NCBI GenBank assembly: GCA_019186845.1
Contig: JABARW010000004.1
Span: forward strand, 79,084-143,083
Source: Planctomycetota bacterium
GTDB taxonomy: Bacteria > Planctomycetota > UBA8742 > UBA2392
Direction of reading: 5' to 3'
Length of the DNA: 64,000 bases
Shown here: piece after piece, positions 37,303-45,934 of the stretch
How the letters are laid out: every line of letters begins with the position of its first letter
How positions within the stretch are numbered: the first letter of the stretch is position 1
Program-made: the position numbers and the translations under genes
The notes under the pieces: model-generated
The model's input: the letters and a program-made list of their open reading frames with translations, nothing else
The model's database searches: none
What the model was told of the DNA's origin: nothing

Positions 37303-37322
37303 AGTATACAGATTTGTTCACT
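37303..37322. promoter_or_regulatory. TetR operator 1 (overlaps the tetR -10)
   Basis: An 8-4-8 imperfect palindrome, agtatacagatttgttcact. Its right half is identical to operator 2. It covers the -10-like TATACT of the divergent TetR gene, consistent with autorepression. Confidence 0.7.
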
Positions 37323-37328
37323 TAAATG

Positions 37329-37356
37329 TTGACACAATCCGGACGCCGTGTATGTT
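37329..37356 (+). promoter_or_regulatory. Sigma-70-type promoter of the diiron gene
   Basis: TTGACA (37329-37334) and TATGTT (37351-37356) are separated by 16 bases. The promoter lies between the two TetR operators and 34 bases before the ATG, which has an AAAGGAAA ribosome-binding site. Confidence 0.7.
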
Positions 37357-37357
37357 G

Positions 37358-37377
37358 AGTGAACATTACTGTTCACT
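37358..37377. promoter_or_regulatory. TetR operator 2 (at the transcription start of the diiron gene)
   Basis: A perfect 8-4-8 palindrome, agtgaacattactgttcact, immediately downstream of the -10 box. Binding there would block initiation. It matches operator 1 in all eight bases of one half and five of eight in the other. Confidence 0.78.
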
Positions 37378-37389
37378 GAAAGGAAAGCC

Positions 37390-38109
37390 ATGCCCGCAGA
37401 CATCCACGAAATCGCCCCCGACCTCTTCCGCATCTCCACCTTCATCCCGGAGATTGACCTCGCCTTCAACCAGTTCCTTCTGCGAGACGAAAGGCCGCTG
37501 CTCTATCACACGGGCATGAAAGCCCTGTTCCCCGAGGTGCGCGCCGCCGTGGCCAAGCTGATTGACCCTGCGAAGCTCGCTTACATTTCATTTTCGCACT
37601 TCGAGGCTGATGAGTCCGGCGCCCTCAACCAATGGCTCGAAGCCGCGCCTCAGGCCGAAACCGTCGTGGGCATGATCGGCGCCATGGTCAACATGGGCGA
37701 CTACGCGATGCGCCCCGCGCGCGGCCTGGTCGACGGTGAAACCTTCTCGACGGGCAAGTACCGGCTGCGATTTCTGGCCACGCCGCATTTGCCGCATGGC
37801 TGGGACGCGGGCCTGTTGTTCGAGGAAACGCGGCGCACGCTGTTCTGCTCCGACCTCATGCACCAGAACGGCAAGAACGCGCCCATCTCGAGCAACATCA
37901 TCGAGGGCGTGCGCAATTCGCTTGCGGCCTACGAGAAAACGCCCATGCACAGCTACATGCCCTTTGGCCCGCGCACCGAAAAACAGATCGACCGGCTGAT
38001 CGAGCTCAAGCCGCAGACCCTGGCCATCATGCACGGCGCATCTTTCAGCGGCGATGGCGCAGCCGCGCTCAGGGCTTACAAGGACGTGCGTGCTTCGCTA
38101 TTGAGCTGA
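37390..38109 (+). CDS. Metallo-beta-lactamase-fold diiron protein (flavodiiron/ODP-like)
   Basis: A 239-residue stand-alone version of the diiron domain of flavodiiron proteins, which reduce O2 or NO. The metal ligands follow the flavodiiron order: HFEADESG (H-x-E-x-D, about 69-74), HLPHGWD, FCSDLMHQ and IMHGASF. The flavodoxin domain found in FprA/NorV is absent, so an external electron donor, a sensor role or a different reaction is possible. The gene is divergent from a TetR regulator and has its own operator and promoter, suggesting it is induced by a small molecule. It ends in front of a strong hairpin. Confidence 0.82.
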   Translation: MPADIHEIAPDLFRISTFIPEIDLAFNQFLLRDERPLLYHTGMKALFPEVRAAVAKLIDPAKLAYISFSHFEADESGALNQWLEAAPQAETVVGMIGAMVNMGDYAMRPARGLVDGETFSTGKYRLRFLATPHLPHGWDAGLLFEETRRTLFCSDLMHQNGKNAPISSNIIEGVRNSLAAYEKTPMHSYMPFGPRTEKQIDRLIELKPQTLAIMHGASFSGDGAAALRAYKDVRASLLS

Positions 38110-38123
38110 TGCGAGCTTTGGCG

Positions 38124-38175
38124 CGGCAACGGCCCCGCTTGCCCTTGAGGGCGCAGGCGGGGCGTCTTGTTGCCG
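38124..38175 (+). terminator. Terminator after the diiron gene
   Basis: GCCCCGC (38132-38138) pairs with GCGGGGC (38157-38163), with an inner GCCC/GGGC and an outer CGGCAAC/GTTGCCG. The structure starts 15 bases after the stop codon. It lacks a long T run, so strength is uncertain. Confidence 0.5.
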
Positions 38176-38285
38176 GAGTCATGGGCGGTTTTACATGGCG
38201 CTTACAAGTCAGGCTGAAACAGCGCGGCCTTGGGTGCGTACTCCATGTGCCGGCCAATGGTGGCCGAGCCAAACCAGGAGTCGCC

Positions 38286-38795
38286 ATGAGTTTTCCCGCA
38301 CGCAACACGCTGGCCACACTCGGCATCGCCGCTGTCAGCATGTTTGCCACACTGGCCCTGCTTTCGCCGCGCCACGCTGACGCCGAGGACGAAGAAGTCA
38401 AAACCGCCGAGAACCTTCGCGTCATCAAGCCCTACATCGGCGAGCCCAGCGTCGAGCAGGACGGCTGCAAGCTGACGCTCAAGATCGACAAGGAATCCTA
38501 CGCCGCGGGCGAAAGGCCTGTCGTCACGCTCGAGATCAGCAACACCAGCGGCAAGGCCCTGACGCGCACTTTTGACGTCTCCATGAGCGGTCGCAACGTC
38601 GAAGCCATGTCGCGCATGCCTGCCATGCCGCGCCTGCTGTGGGAGGGCAGCCGCGAGGTGACGCTGGCCGCAGGCGAGACCAAGACGATTACCTTCGAAA
38701 CGGGCTTTGCGTTGAAGGACAACGAGTCGGTGGCGATTCGTATCGGCAAGGAGGAACTGCTGGAAAGGCCCATCCGCATCCGCACCGAAAACTGA
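38286..38795 (+). CDS. Unknown exported protein with probable Ig-like fold
   Basis: The start at 38286 follows AGGAG and gives an N-terminal signal sequence or anchor (ATLGIAAVSMFATLALL, cleavage after about residue 32). The mature part (to 169 aa) is beta-rich with KLTLKIDKESYAAGERPVVT and TLEISNTSGKALTRTF, the pattern of an Ig-like or transglutaminase-associated beta sandwich. I do not recognise a named family. The next gene, 34 bases on, encodes another exported protein, so the two may work together in the periplasm. Confidence 0.7.
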   Translation: MSFPARNTLATLGIAAVSMFATLALLSPRHADAEDEEVKTAENLRVIKPYIGEPSVEQDGCKLTLKIDKESYAAGERPVVTLEISNTSGKALTRTFDVSMSGRNVEAMSRMPAMPRLLWEGSREVTLAAGETKTITFETGFALKDNESVAIRIGKEELLERPIRIRTEN

Positions 38796-38829
38796 CCCGT
38801 CTGAGCCTGTGAACCCAAGGGGCATCGCC

Positions 38830-39969
38830 ATGACCGACCATCCGCACTCCAATCTGATTCGCTGGCCGCTGGGCATTCTGCTTGGCGTCGCGGCCGCGCT
38901 CCTGGCCATGCCCCTGCTGGGCAATGGCAGCCAGGCCAAAGCCTCGACGGTGGGGGCGCTGCAAAGTGACTGCGACGGCACCATCTCGGAACTGGTCATT
39001 CACTACACGCCGGATTCCTTTGCCATTGTTTCTGTTCCTTACCGCGACTTCCTGCGCCAGCTTCCGGCTGTGAAAGTGCATGTGCTGGTGCGCAGACTGG
39101 AGGATTTCGAGCACTTGAAGGCCCTTGTCGGCGACACGACCTGCAGCCTCTCCCCCCTGGTCGTGAACCACGGGATCACTTCGTGGTCGCGCGACCGCTG
39201 GCTGGCGCTTCACCCTGCCGGCGGCGCGCGCGCCGTAACATTGGTGGCCCCCCAGGGCGAACTGGGCGCCGATGTCTGGCCCGCGCGCAAGGGTGATGAG
39301 CGCGCGGCCGAGAGCCTCGCGGCGGCCCTGGTTGACGTCAACGCCGCGCGCAGCGAGCTTTACTTCGACGGCGGCGACTTCGTGACCGACGGGGAGACTG
39401 CCTTCGTCACGCCCAATCTGCGCCGTCGCAACCTCGGCTTGACGGTGCACTCCGATGCGGAACTGAAGCGCCGCCTTGAAAGGTTGCTGGGCCTCAAAGT
39501 GGTGCTGCTGGACACGGCGCTGGATCATCACGCGGGCATGTACATGATGGCCACGGGCAACCGCACCGTGCTCGTAGGCGACCCTCGCACCGCCCGAGAT
39601 CTGCTGACTCCCGTTGAGGCCGCGGCTCTTCCACTCAAAGGCGGAGTCGACTTCAGCGAGGCCACGCTGGCTGCTTTTGACGCCGTGGCCGAGCAGTGCG
39701 CCCGGGCCGGCTACCGCGTGGTGCGCATTCCGCTGGCGCCGGGCGGTGACGGCCGCACTTACTTCACCTACCTCAATGCGATTCTTGACCAGCGCGAGGG
39801 CCGGCGCGTGGTCTATGCGCCCACCTTTGACGGCGCCGGGCGGCTGAACGCGGCGGCGGCTGACGTATGGAAAAGCCTTGGCTATGAGGTTCGGCCCGTC
39901 AACTGCACGAGCAGCTACCGCCACTTTGGGAGTCTTCGCTGCCTCGTCAGCGTGCTTCGGCGCGGCTAA
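38830..39969 (+). CDS. Exported guanidino-modifying enzyme-like protein (agmatine/arginine deiminase superfamily)
   Basis: The start at 38830 follows AAGGGG. An N-terminal hydrophobic segment (about 12-28) looks like a signal or anchor. The body carries the order of motifs found in agmatine deiminase and peptidyl-arginine deiminase: WSRDRW, FDGGDFVTDG, DHHAGMYMM, and a C-terminal GSLRCLVSVLRR in which the Cys would be the nucleophile. In agmatine deiminase the third motif normally has Asp two residues after His (HxD); here HHAG lacks it, so the reaction may differ. 379 aa. A terminator follows. The family assignment is by motif order only. Confidence 0.5.
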   Translation: MTDHPHSNLIRWPLGILLGVAAALLAMPLLGNGSQAKASTVGALQSDCDGTISELVIHYTPDSFAIVSVPYRDFLRQLPAVKVHVLVRRLEDFEHLKALVGDTTCSLSPLVVNHGITSWSRDRWLALHPAGGARAVTLVAPQGELGADVWPARKGDERAAESLAAALVDVNAARSELYFDGGDFVTDGETAFVTPNLRRRNLGLTVHSDAELKRRLERLLGLKVVLLDTALDHHAGMYMMATGNRTVLVGDPRTARDLLTPVEAAALPLKGGVDFSEATLAAFDAVAEQCARAGYRVVRIPLAPGGDGRTYFTYLNAILDQREGRRVVYAPTFDGAGRLNAAAADVWKSLGYEVRPVNCTSSYRHFGSLRCLVSVLRRG

Positions 39970-39991
39970 GCCGCAGAAAACTCGCCGTTCA

Positions 39992-40024
39992 GGGGCCGGT
40001 GCTGGTGCACCGGCCCCGCGTTTT
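39992..40024 (+). terminator. Rho-independent terminator
   Basis: GGGGCCGGTGC and its complement pair around a four-base loop, followed by GCGTTTT. It begins 23 bases after the stop of the deiminase-like gene. Confidence 0.8.
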
Positions 40025-40319
40025 CAGGGGGGGCGTGCGCTCGCGCCCTGGCCATTGCTTGCGCCGATGGCCCGTAGAGGGTGCGCGCAACACTTACCTG
40101 CGCGCCAGTGAGATGCCTTAGACTTGCGGTTGGATGTTCGGGCCCCACACTTTGGGAGCCTTGGGAGGTCAGCTAAGAGCTGAAAATATTGCATTTTGTT
40201 GGAACTTGGAGCCTCCTTTTCACGTATCATTCTTCCCCGGAAGGGGGCGATTCTCCGGCTTTTGCCGCTATACTTGCGCGTTACGATTTGGCCCAAGCAG
40301 GGCCCATACGAGTGAGACC
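40025..40319 (+). promoter_or_regulatory. Long leader region of the kinase gene
   Basis: Together with the terminator, about 350 bases have no gene. An AT-rich part at 40180-40235 looks promoter-like, and TATACT at 40269-40274 could be a -10 box, but I found no convincing -35 at 16-18 bases. The open frame upstream of the chosen kinase ATG has no family match. Confidence 0.35.
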
Positions 40320-43300
40320 ATGACCGAAGGCGAAAAGCCCAAGCACCAGCCTGAAACGCTCATGAACTTCGAGCCGACCAATGCCCCGGTCGGCCCGGCA
40401 CCCACCCAGGCCCAACCCCGCACCCAGTCAGGTTCGCGCACCGGCGCGTCTCCCCGCATTCCCACCAGTCAAGTGCCTGCCGCCCGCTCTACGCCTGGCA
40501 CCATGGCCGAGGGTCCCAGCGCGGCGGCCGTGACGGGCGGCAAGATCATGGTCGGCACCAAGCTGGGCCAGATCGAGATTACAGGCGTGCTGGGCAAAGG
40601 CGGCATGGGCCAGGTGTTCCGCGGCTATCACGCGGCGCTGGACATCGAGGTCGCCATCAAGGTGTTGCCGGACGAACTATCGCGCAACGAAGTTGTGCGC
40701 CAGCGCTTCCTGCGTGAGGCGCGACTGTGCATCAAGCTCGACCACCCCAACGTGGTCCGCGTTTTCAACGTCGATGAGTGGCAGGGCAATCTCTACCTGG
40801 TGCTGGAGCTGATTGAGGGCACCGATGCTGCGGGCATGCTCAAAGATGGCGGGCGATTCCGCTACAAGCGCGCCCTGGAAATCGGCAAGGCCGCGGCCGA
40901 GGCCCTGGCCTACGCCCATACGCAGGGGCTGGTGCATCGCGACGTCAAGCCGCACAACATTCTGCTGGGCGCCAAGGACGGCAAGATCAAGCTCTCTGAC
41001 TTCGGGTTGGCGCGCGCGGCTTCTTCGGCCAGTCACCTGACCATGAGCGGCCAGATCATGGGCACGCCGCACTACATGAGCCCCGAGCAGGCGGAGAGCA
41101 AGGAAGTCACGGACAAGAGCGACGTCTACTCCCTGGGCGTGACGCTGTATCACATGTTGACGGGCGAGACGCCCTTCATCGGCGATACGCCCATTTCCGT
41201 GGCGGTGCAGCACATCGCCAAGGAAATCCTTTATCCAGAGATGCGCTTTTCCGCCTTCCCCAAAGAACTGGTGGCGGTGCTCAAGCGCATGACGGCCAAG
41301 GATGCTGCCAAGCGCTGCAGCGCCAAGCAGGCGGCTGTGTGGCTGGCCAAGCTCTATGACATGGCGGGCGATGAAGACGTGCTGGCCGAGCCGGCAGCCA
41401 TGAAATCGCTCGCGCCGGTGGTAGCCGAGAGCGAGGCGTTCCGGATTGCAGCCGAAAAACGCAAGGCCGCCGATGAGCGGGCGCGCGAAGAGGCCAAAAG
41501 CATGGTGGTCATGCAGCAGACCATGCGTGAAGCTATGGCCGTGGCCGAGCGCACCATTCTGGAGAGCCGGCAGGCCCAGTCGGAGCCGGCCACGCCGGCC
41601 GCTGCATCCCAGCCGGCCTTAGCGGCTCCGGCACCCAGGTCTTCGGGCATGGGTAAGCTGGTGGCGGCGGCAGCGGTTCTGATTCTGGCCGGAGGCGGTG
41701 CAGCGGGCTGGTACTTTCTTGCGGGGCCTGGCGCCAACACCAGGGGTACGCAGAACACGGACCGCATTGCCTCAGATGGCGGCAAGACCGATGGGGTCAA
41801 GACGGACGGTTCCAAGACCGACGGCAGTAAGACCGACGGCGGGAAGACTGACGGTTCCAAGACCGACGGAAGCAAGACCGACGGCGGGAAGACTGACGGT
41901 TCCAAGACCGACGGAAGCAATACGGACGGCGGGAAGACCGATGGCACGCCAGGCGACGGCACCAAGACCGACGGCACCAAGACCGATGGCGGCAGGACCG
42001 ATGGCACGCCCGGCGACGGTACGACTCCGCCGCCCGAGCAGGACAATCCCTTCGTAGCGACCAAGATTGCCCAGGCTGAAGAGGCCCTGAATAACGCCAA
42101 GACGACCGATGATTTGCGCACGGCCAAGCGCTCCCTGGACTCCGCCCTGCTGGAGATTTCCAAGGCCAGCGCGGCACAGCGCGAGAAACTCAAGGAGCTT
42201 GAAGCCTTCTACGCCCGCCAGAATGCCTACTTCGGCGCCAACGAGGCGCTGGACCGCATGGAGCGGGCACTGGAGGCATTCAAGACAGACCCGGAGGCCG
42301 ATGCCCAGCTCAACACGGCGCTGGAAGCTGCCGAGGCCCTGGGGCGCCTCAATATCCCGGACAATGTCAAGCCGCTGATTGCCGAGCGTCAAGAGGAGCT
42401 CCTGCGCGGCGCCCAGGACGCCTTGACGGCCCGCCACGACGTTTTGCTCAAGCGTGCCAATGACGCGGCGGCGGCGCAGAAGTACGAAGAGGCGGAAACT
42501 TTGCTCGGGCGCCTGCTGGCCTTGAAGCTGGATGAAACCCGCAAGGTTGCCGTCAATGAGCGGCGCACCGCTGTCGTCTGGGAGGGCCGCGTCTTTGGCA
42601 CCCGCGCCCAGATCTCCAACAAGAAGTACCGCGATGCCCAAAAACGTCTGGCCGAATATGAGGCTGCGGGCATTCCGGACACCCAGAAAGAAGCCATCGT
42701 CGCTCTGGCGAAGCTGCTCAGCGAAACGGTCGAGAAGGAACTGGCCGAGCGCGTGGCAGCTGTGCAGCAGCTCTGCGAAGAAGCCAAGTTCGAGGATGCG
42801 CGGCTCAAGCTGGACGAAACCGTCAGCCTGCTGCCCGACAACAACACGCACCTCGTGATCCTGGGCGAGAATCGCCTCCATGTGGACGTGCTGGAGAATC
42901 TGCACAAGTCGGGCCTCGCCCTTGATGCTGAAGATTTCAAGGAGTCCCTGCGCCAGCTGGACCTCGCCCGGGCCCGCCTCGATAAGGACAAGGATGCTCG
43001 CAACGCCGCAGACCTGGCCACGCGCGTTGCCGCGCTTCAGACGCGCCTTGAGGGGGCTGTAAGCAAGCGCTTTGGCGAATACATGGCGGCGGCCAAAGCC
43101 CACATGGCACGCAACGAGTTTGCAGAGGCCGGAGCCGCTATCGACAAAGCATCATTGCTGCCCCTGGGCCCCGATCAGCGGACGCAGCTGACGGACTTCA
43201 CAGCACAGAACGCCCAGAAGCTGAAGGCCTACGCGAAGTCCCTGCTCGATGAAGTCGAGAAGGCCCTCAACGCTTCGGACTTCGACAAAGCCAAGTCCGG

Positions 43301-45029
43301 CCTGGACAAGGCCTCGGCCATGTCGCTCGAGGGCGACGAAAAGGCCCGCTATGAGCGACTCTCGCAGCGCTTTTCCGAGGACGCCGCCAAACGTTACCTC
43401 ACCCTTTTTGATGCCGCGCAGAAGGCCATAGAGTCCGGCGCCTACAGTGATGCCCTGGCGCGCATCGACGAGTTGAAGAAGCTGCCCGTGGAGAAGTCTC
43501 TGCGCGACAAGGTGGCGGAGCTGGAAGGCGCCCTGGCGGCCAAGGCGGACAAGGCCGTGGTCGCCAAGTTGCGCGAGTCCGAAGACTTGATGGAAAAGGG
43601 AGATTTTGCCAAAGCCAGGGACTCCATCGACGAAGCCGAGCGCCTCGCCCAGCACAGCGATGACCTGAAGCGCAAGGTGCGCCTGGCCAACGATGAGTGG
43701 GCCCGCACCGTCGAGGACGAGTTCGACAAATATCTGAAGGAATCGCGCGACGCCTGCGAGAGATTCGATTACAAGTCCAGCAACGCTGCCCTCAAGAATG
43801 CAGAAGCCCTGCCTTTGGCCCGCCATTCCAAGCAGCAGCAGCTCACGCTGCGGCTCTCCGGCGCCCGGGACGATCATGACAAGTCCCTGAAGGCCTATAT
43901 CGGGGACCTCTTCAAGCAGCTGGAAGAGGCCGTTCAGAAGGGCGATGAGCGTGGGGGGAACGCTGCCGCCGACAAACTGGCCGCCCTGGGCAGCGCACTT
44001 TCCCTTACGCAGCAGAACCACTTGCGGCGTCTCCGGGAGAGTCTCACCGGCGAGTCGCGCGAAAAGCGCGTCGAGCGCATGCCGACGTGGATGAGGAATC
44101 TCCAGTTTGGGACCTACCTACAGGCAGAGCAGACCTTCAGCGTAGGCGAGAGTATCGAGTGCGTCGCGGCTTCGCCCGATGGCAAGATTGGCGCCATTGG
44201 CACGCGTGAAGGCAAGGTCGTTTTCTACAACCTGCGACGCGGCAACCGCATCGGCGAAAGCACGGGAGGTCGTCGCGCCATTCGCTCGCTGGCCGTGAGT
44301 GCTGACGGCAAGTGGGGGGCCTGCGGCAACAATGATGGCGCCGTGGTCCTGTTTGACCTTGCAGCGAGTTCCATGCGCACGCTTCAGCTTGGCACGCTGC
44401 CCAACGAAGTCACCGCTTTGGGCTTCTCCACGGACAACCGCGTACTCTATGTGGTGGTGCGCAACGGCAACCTGGTGCGCTACAATGTGGCTAACCAGTC
44501 GCAGATAGACAGCAACCCAACGGGTATCCCCAAGCCCAATGCTCTGGCCGTGGACCCCACGGGCTCACTGATTGCCGTGGGCGGTGATGACGGCCTTATC
44601 AACGTGTTTGAGGCCGGACGTCTGGTGGCCAAACGTGCCAAGCCCATGTCGATGCCAAATGACGACATGGTCCAGAATCTCTGTTTCTCGCCGGACGGTC
44701 GATTGCTGGCAGCCGGAAACATGGGCGATGGCGTCGGCGTCTGGAACACGAGCAACCTGACGGAGAAGCCTGCTGCCCAGGCCAAGGGGCTTAGTGAATG
44801 GGTGCGTGGCGTGGGCTTTTCGCCCGATGGCCGCCGCCTGATCGGGTTTGACAATGAGAAGCGGCTGGCCGTGTGGGACGCGCGCAGCGGCGCACTGAAC
44901 AAGTCCTACGAGTTTGAGATCTTCAAGCGCGAGAAGAAAACCCTGCCGCGCTCGGGTTACGTCGGGCCGGACGGCACGATTCTGATCGGTACGGAAGACG
45001 GTGAGCTGATTCATCTTTCCGCCAAGTAG
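40320..45029 (+). CDS. Very large membrane Ser/Thr protein kinase with KTDG repeats and WD40-like domain
   Basis: A 1569-residue Hanks-type kinase. A Pro/Thr-rich leader precedes the kinase domain (about 86-365): LGKGGMGQVF glycine loop, VAIK lysine 114, HRDVKPHN with Asp 208, DFG Asp 227, and MSPEQ. One membrane helix follows (about 443-467), then 16 five-residue units close to KTDGS (486-567), a long helical coiled-coil-like region with repeated LDKA/DEVEKAL patterns (about 580-1260), and a C-terminal beta-propeller region with WD40-like blades (about 1270-1569; SPDGKIGAIGTREGKVVFYN). The kinase would be cytoplasmic and the coiled coil and propeller outside. Substrates are unknown. A deacetylase gene follows after three bases. 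Confidence 0.9.
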   Translation: MTEGEKPKHQPETLMNFEPTNAPVGPAPTQAQPRTQSGSRTGASPRIPTSQVPAARSTPGTMAEGPSAAAVTGGKIMVGTKLGQIEITGVLGKGGMGQVFRGYHAALDIEVAIKVLPDELSRNEVVRQRFLREARLCIKLDHPNVVRVFNVDEWQGNLYLVLELIEGTDAAGMLKDGGRFRYKRALEIGKAAAEALAYAHTQGLVHRDVKPHNILLGAKDGKIKLSDFGLARAASSASHLTMSGQIMGTPHYMSPEQAESKEVTDKSDVYSLGVTLYHMLTGETPFIGDTPISVAVQHIAKEILYPEMRFSAFPKELVAVLKRMTAKDAAKRCSAKQAAVWLAKLYDMAGDEDVLAEPAAMKSLAPVVAESEAFRIAAEKRKAADERAREEAKSMVVMQQTMREAMAVAERTILESRQAQSEPATPAAASQPALAAPAPRSSGMGKLVAAAAVLILAGGGAAGWYFLAGPGANTRGTQNTDRIASDGGKTDGVKTDGSKTDGSKTDGGKTDGSKTDGSKTDGGKTDGSKTDGSNTDGGKTDGTPGDGTKTDGTKTDGGRTDGTPGDGTTPPPEQDNPFVATKIAQAEEALNNAKTTDDLRTAKRSLDSALLEISKASAAQREKLKELEAFYARQNAYFGANEALDRMERALEAFKTDPEADAQLNTALEAAEALGRLNIPDNVKPLIAERQEELLRGAQDALTARHDVLLKRANDAAAAQKYEEAETLLGRLLALKLDETRKVAVNERRTAVVWEGRVFGTRAQISNKKYRDAQKRLAEYEAAGIPDTQKEAIVALAKLLSETVEKELAERVAAVQQLCEEAKFEDARLKLDETVSLLPDNNTHLVILGENRLHVDVLENLHKSGLALDAEDFKESLRQLDLARARLDKDKDARNAADLATRVAALQTRLEGAVSKRFGEYMAAAKAHMARNEFAEAGAAIDKASLLPLGPDQRTQLTDFTAQNAQKLKAYAKSLLDEVEKALNASDFDKAKSGLDKASAMSLEGDEKARYERLSQRFSEDAAKRYLTLFDAAQKAIESGAYSDALARIDELKKLPVEKSLRDKVAELEGALAAKADKAVVAKLRESEDLMEKGDFAKARDSIDEAERLAQHSDDLKRKVRLANDEWARTVEDEFDKYLKESRDACERFDYKSSNAALKNAEALPLARHSKQQQLTLRLSGARDDHDKSLKAYIGDLFKQLEEAVQKGDERGGNAAADKLAALGSALSLTQQNHLRRLRESLTGESREKRVERMPTWMRNLQFGTYLQAEQTFSVGESIECVAASPDGKIGAIGTREGKVVFYNLRRGNRIGESTGGRRAIRSLAVSADGKWGACGNNDGAVVLFDLAASSMRTLQLGTLPNEVTALGFSTDNRVLYVVVRNGNLVRYNVANQSQIDSNPTGIPKPNALAVDPTGSLIAVGGDDGLINVFEAGRLVAKRAKPMSMPNDDMVQNLCFSPDGRLLAAGNMGDGVGVWNTSNLTEKPAAQAKGLSEWVRGVGFSPDGRRLIGFDNEKRLAVWDARSGALNKSYEFEIFKREKKTLPRSGYVGPDGTILIGTEDGELIHLSAK
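41775..42020 (+). repeat. In-frame 15-base tandem repeats (KTDGx) inside the kinase gene
   Basis: Sixteen 15-base units encode KTDGS, KTDGG, KTDGT and variants (NTDGG, PGDGT, RTDGT). In the middle they form a 45-base higher-order unit (S-S-G order) present about three times. This is a likely site of copy-number change. Confidence 0.85.
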
Positions 45030-45032
45030 CTC

Positions 45033-45833
45033 ATGGCCAAGGCGTTTGCCATCAAGGTTCTTGCGGCCTGTGGCGTGTTTGCGGCGCTCTGGTTCCTGGC
45101 GTCGCCGTGGTCATGGCTGACGGCGGGCTTGATTCTGCTGGCGGCGTTGGGGCTCATCGCCTGGGGCGTCTTTGACGTCAACAGTTCACTCTGGGCCCGC
45201 ACGCTGCATCGCGCGCCGGGCGTCTTGGCCGTGGCTTTGACGTTTGACGACGGGCCCGACGCTGATTTCACACCCAAGGTGCTCGAGATTCTGGCGCGCG
45301 AAAAGGTGTCCGCGACGTTCTTTGTCGTCGGCCAGCGCGCTCTGGCGCACCCCGACCTCGTGCGCGAAATCGACCGCCAGGGGCACCTTGTCGGCAACCA
45401 CAGTTTCACCCACGCCTGGAACATCAACTTCAGCCTTCACTCCAATTTGACGCGCGAGATTACGCGCTGCAACGCAGCAATCGAGGCGGCCATCGGCAAA
45501 CGACCCTGCTTTTACCGGGCACCTCACGGATTCAAGAACCCTGCTTTGGGGGATGTACTGGAAAGGCTGGGTTTGGTCTGTGTGGGTTGGCAGGTACGAG
45601 GCTTTGACGCTGTTTCTTCCAACGCAAATGCCATTGCTCGTCGCCTCGTTCTCAAGGCCGGGCCGGGGGACGTGCTCCTGCTTCATGACGGTGCCGGACT
45701 CCAGGGGACAAACGACCGCAGCGCCACCCTGGAAGCGTTGCCCATGATCATCGATGGCCTGCGTGCGCGCGGCTTTGCCTTCAAGCGGCTGGATGAGCTA
45801 TTTCCTGCTGCTGCGCCACAGATGAAGGCCTGA
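45033..45833 (+). CDS. Polysaccharide deacetylase (NodB domain)
   Basis: A carbohydrate esterase family 4 enzyme that removes N-acetyl (or O-acetyl) groups from glycans. Two hydrophobic segments open the protein (about 1-45), so the catalytic domain is probably anchored and faces the periplasm. Family motifs are LTFDDGPDADFTP (motif 1, catalytic Asp and metal Asp), HSFTHAW (motif 2, metal His pair), FYRAPHG (motif 3) and the late LLHDGAG. 266 aa. It starts three bases after the kinase stop with no clear ribosome-binding site, implying coupled translation. Target, peptidoglycan or exopolysaccharide, unknown. Confidence 0.9.
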   Translation: MAKAFAIKVLAACGVFAALWFLASPWSWLTAGLILLAALGLIAWGVFDVNSSLWARTLHRAPGVLAVALTFDDGPDADFTPKVLEILAREKVSATFFVVGQRALAHPDLVREIDRQGHLVGNHSFTHAWNINFSLHSNLTREITRCNAAIEAAIGKRPCFYRAPHGFKNPALGDVLERLGLVCVGWQVRGFDAVSSNANAIARRLVLKAGPGDVLLLHDGAGLQGTNDRSATLEALPMIIDGLRARGFAFKRLDELFPAAAPQMKA

Positions 45834-45900
45834 AATCACTTCCAGCCCTGGCACCTAAAGGGTGGCCGGCCGGAGCAGAGAGAAATTCACTCAGCATTTC

Positions 45901-45928
45901 TTGACAGACAGACTGGTCTGTTTACACT
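45901..45928 (+). promoter_or_regulatory. Promoter of the second TetR gene
   Basis: A consensus -35 TTGACA (45901-45906) and TACACT (45923-45928) are 16 bases apart. The expected start of transcription falls on or next to the ATG at 45935, so the message is probably leaderless. Confidence 0.75.
45908..45921. promoter_or_regulatory. TetR operator A (inside the promoter spacer)
   Basis: A perfect palindrome, acagactggtctgt, lies between -35 and -10 of the TetR promoter, where repressor binding would exclude RNA polymerase. The same palindrome recurs at 46546. Confidence 0.8.
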
Positions 45929-45934
45929 CACGGT

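Noticed and set aside
41775-42020. CRISPR-like or satellite repeat array
   Set aside because: Units are 15 bases, contiguous, in frame and encode KTDGx in the kinase; there are no spacers.
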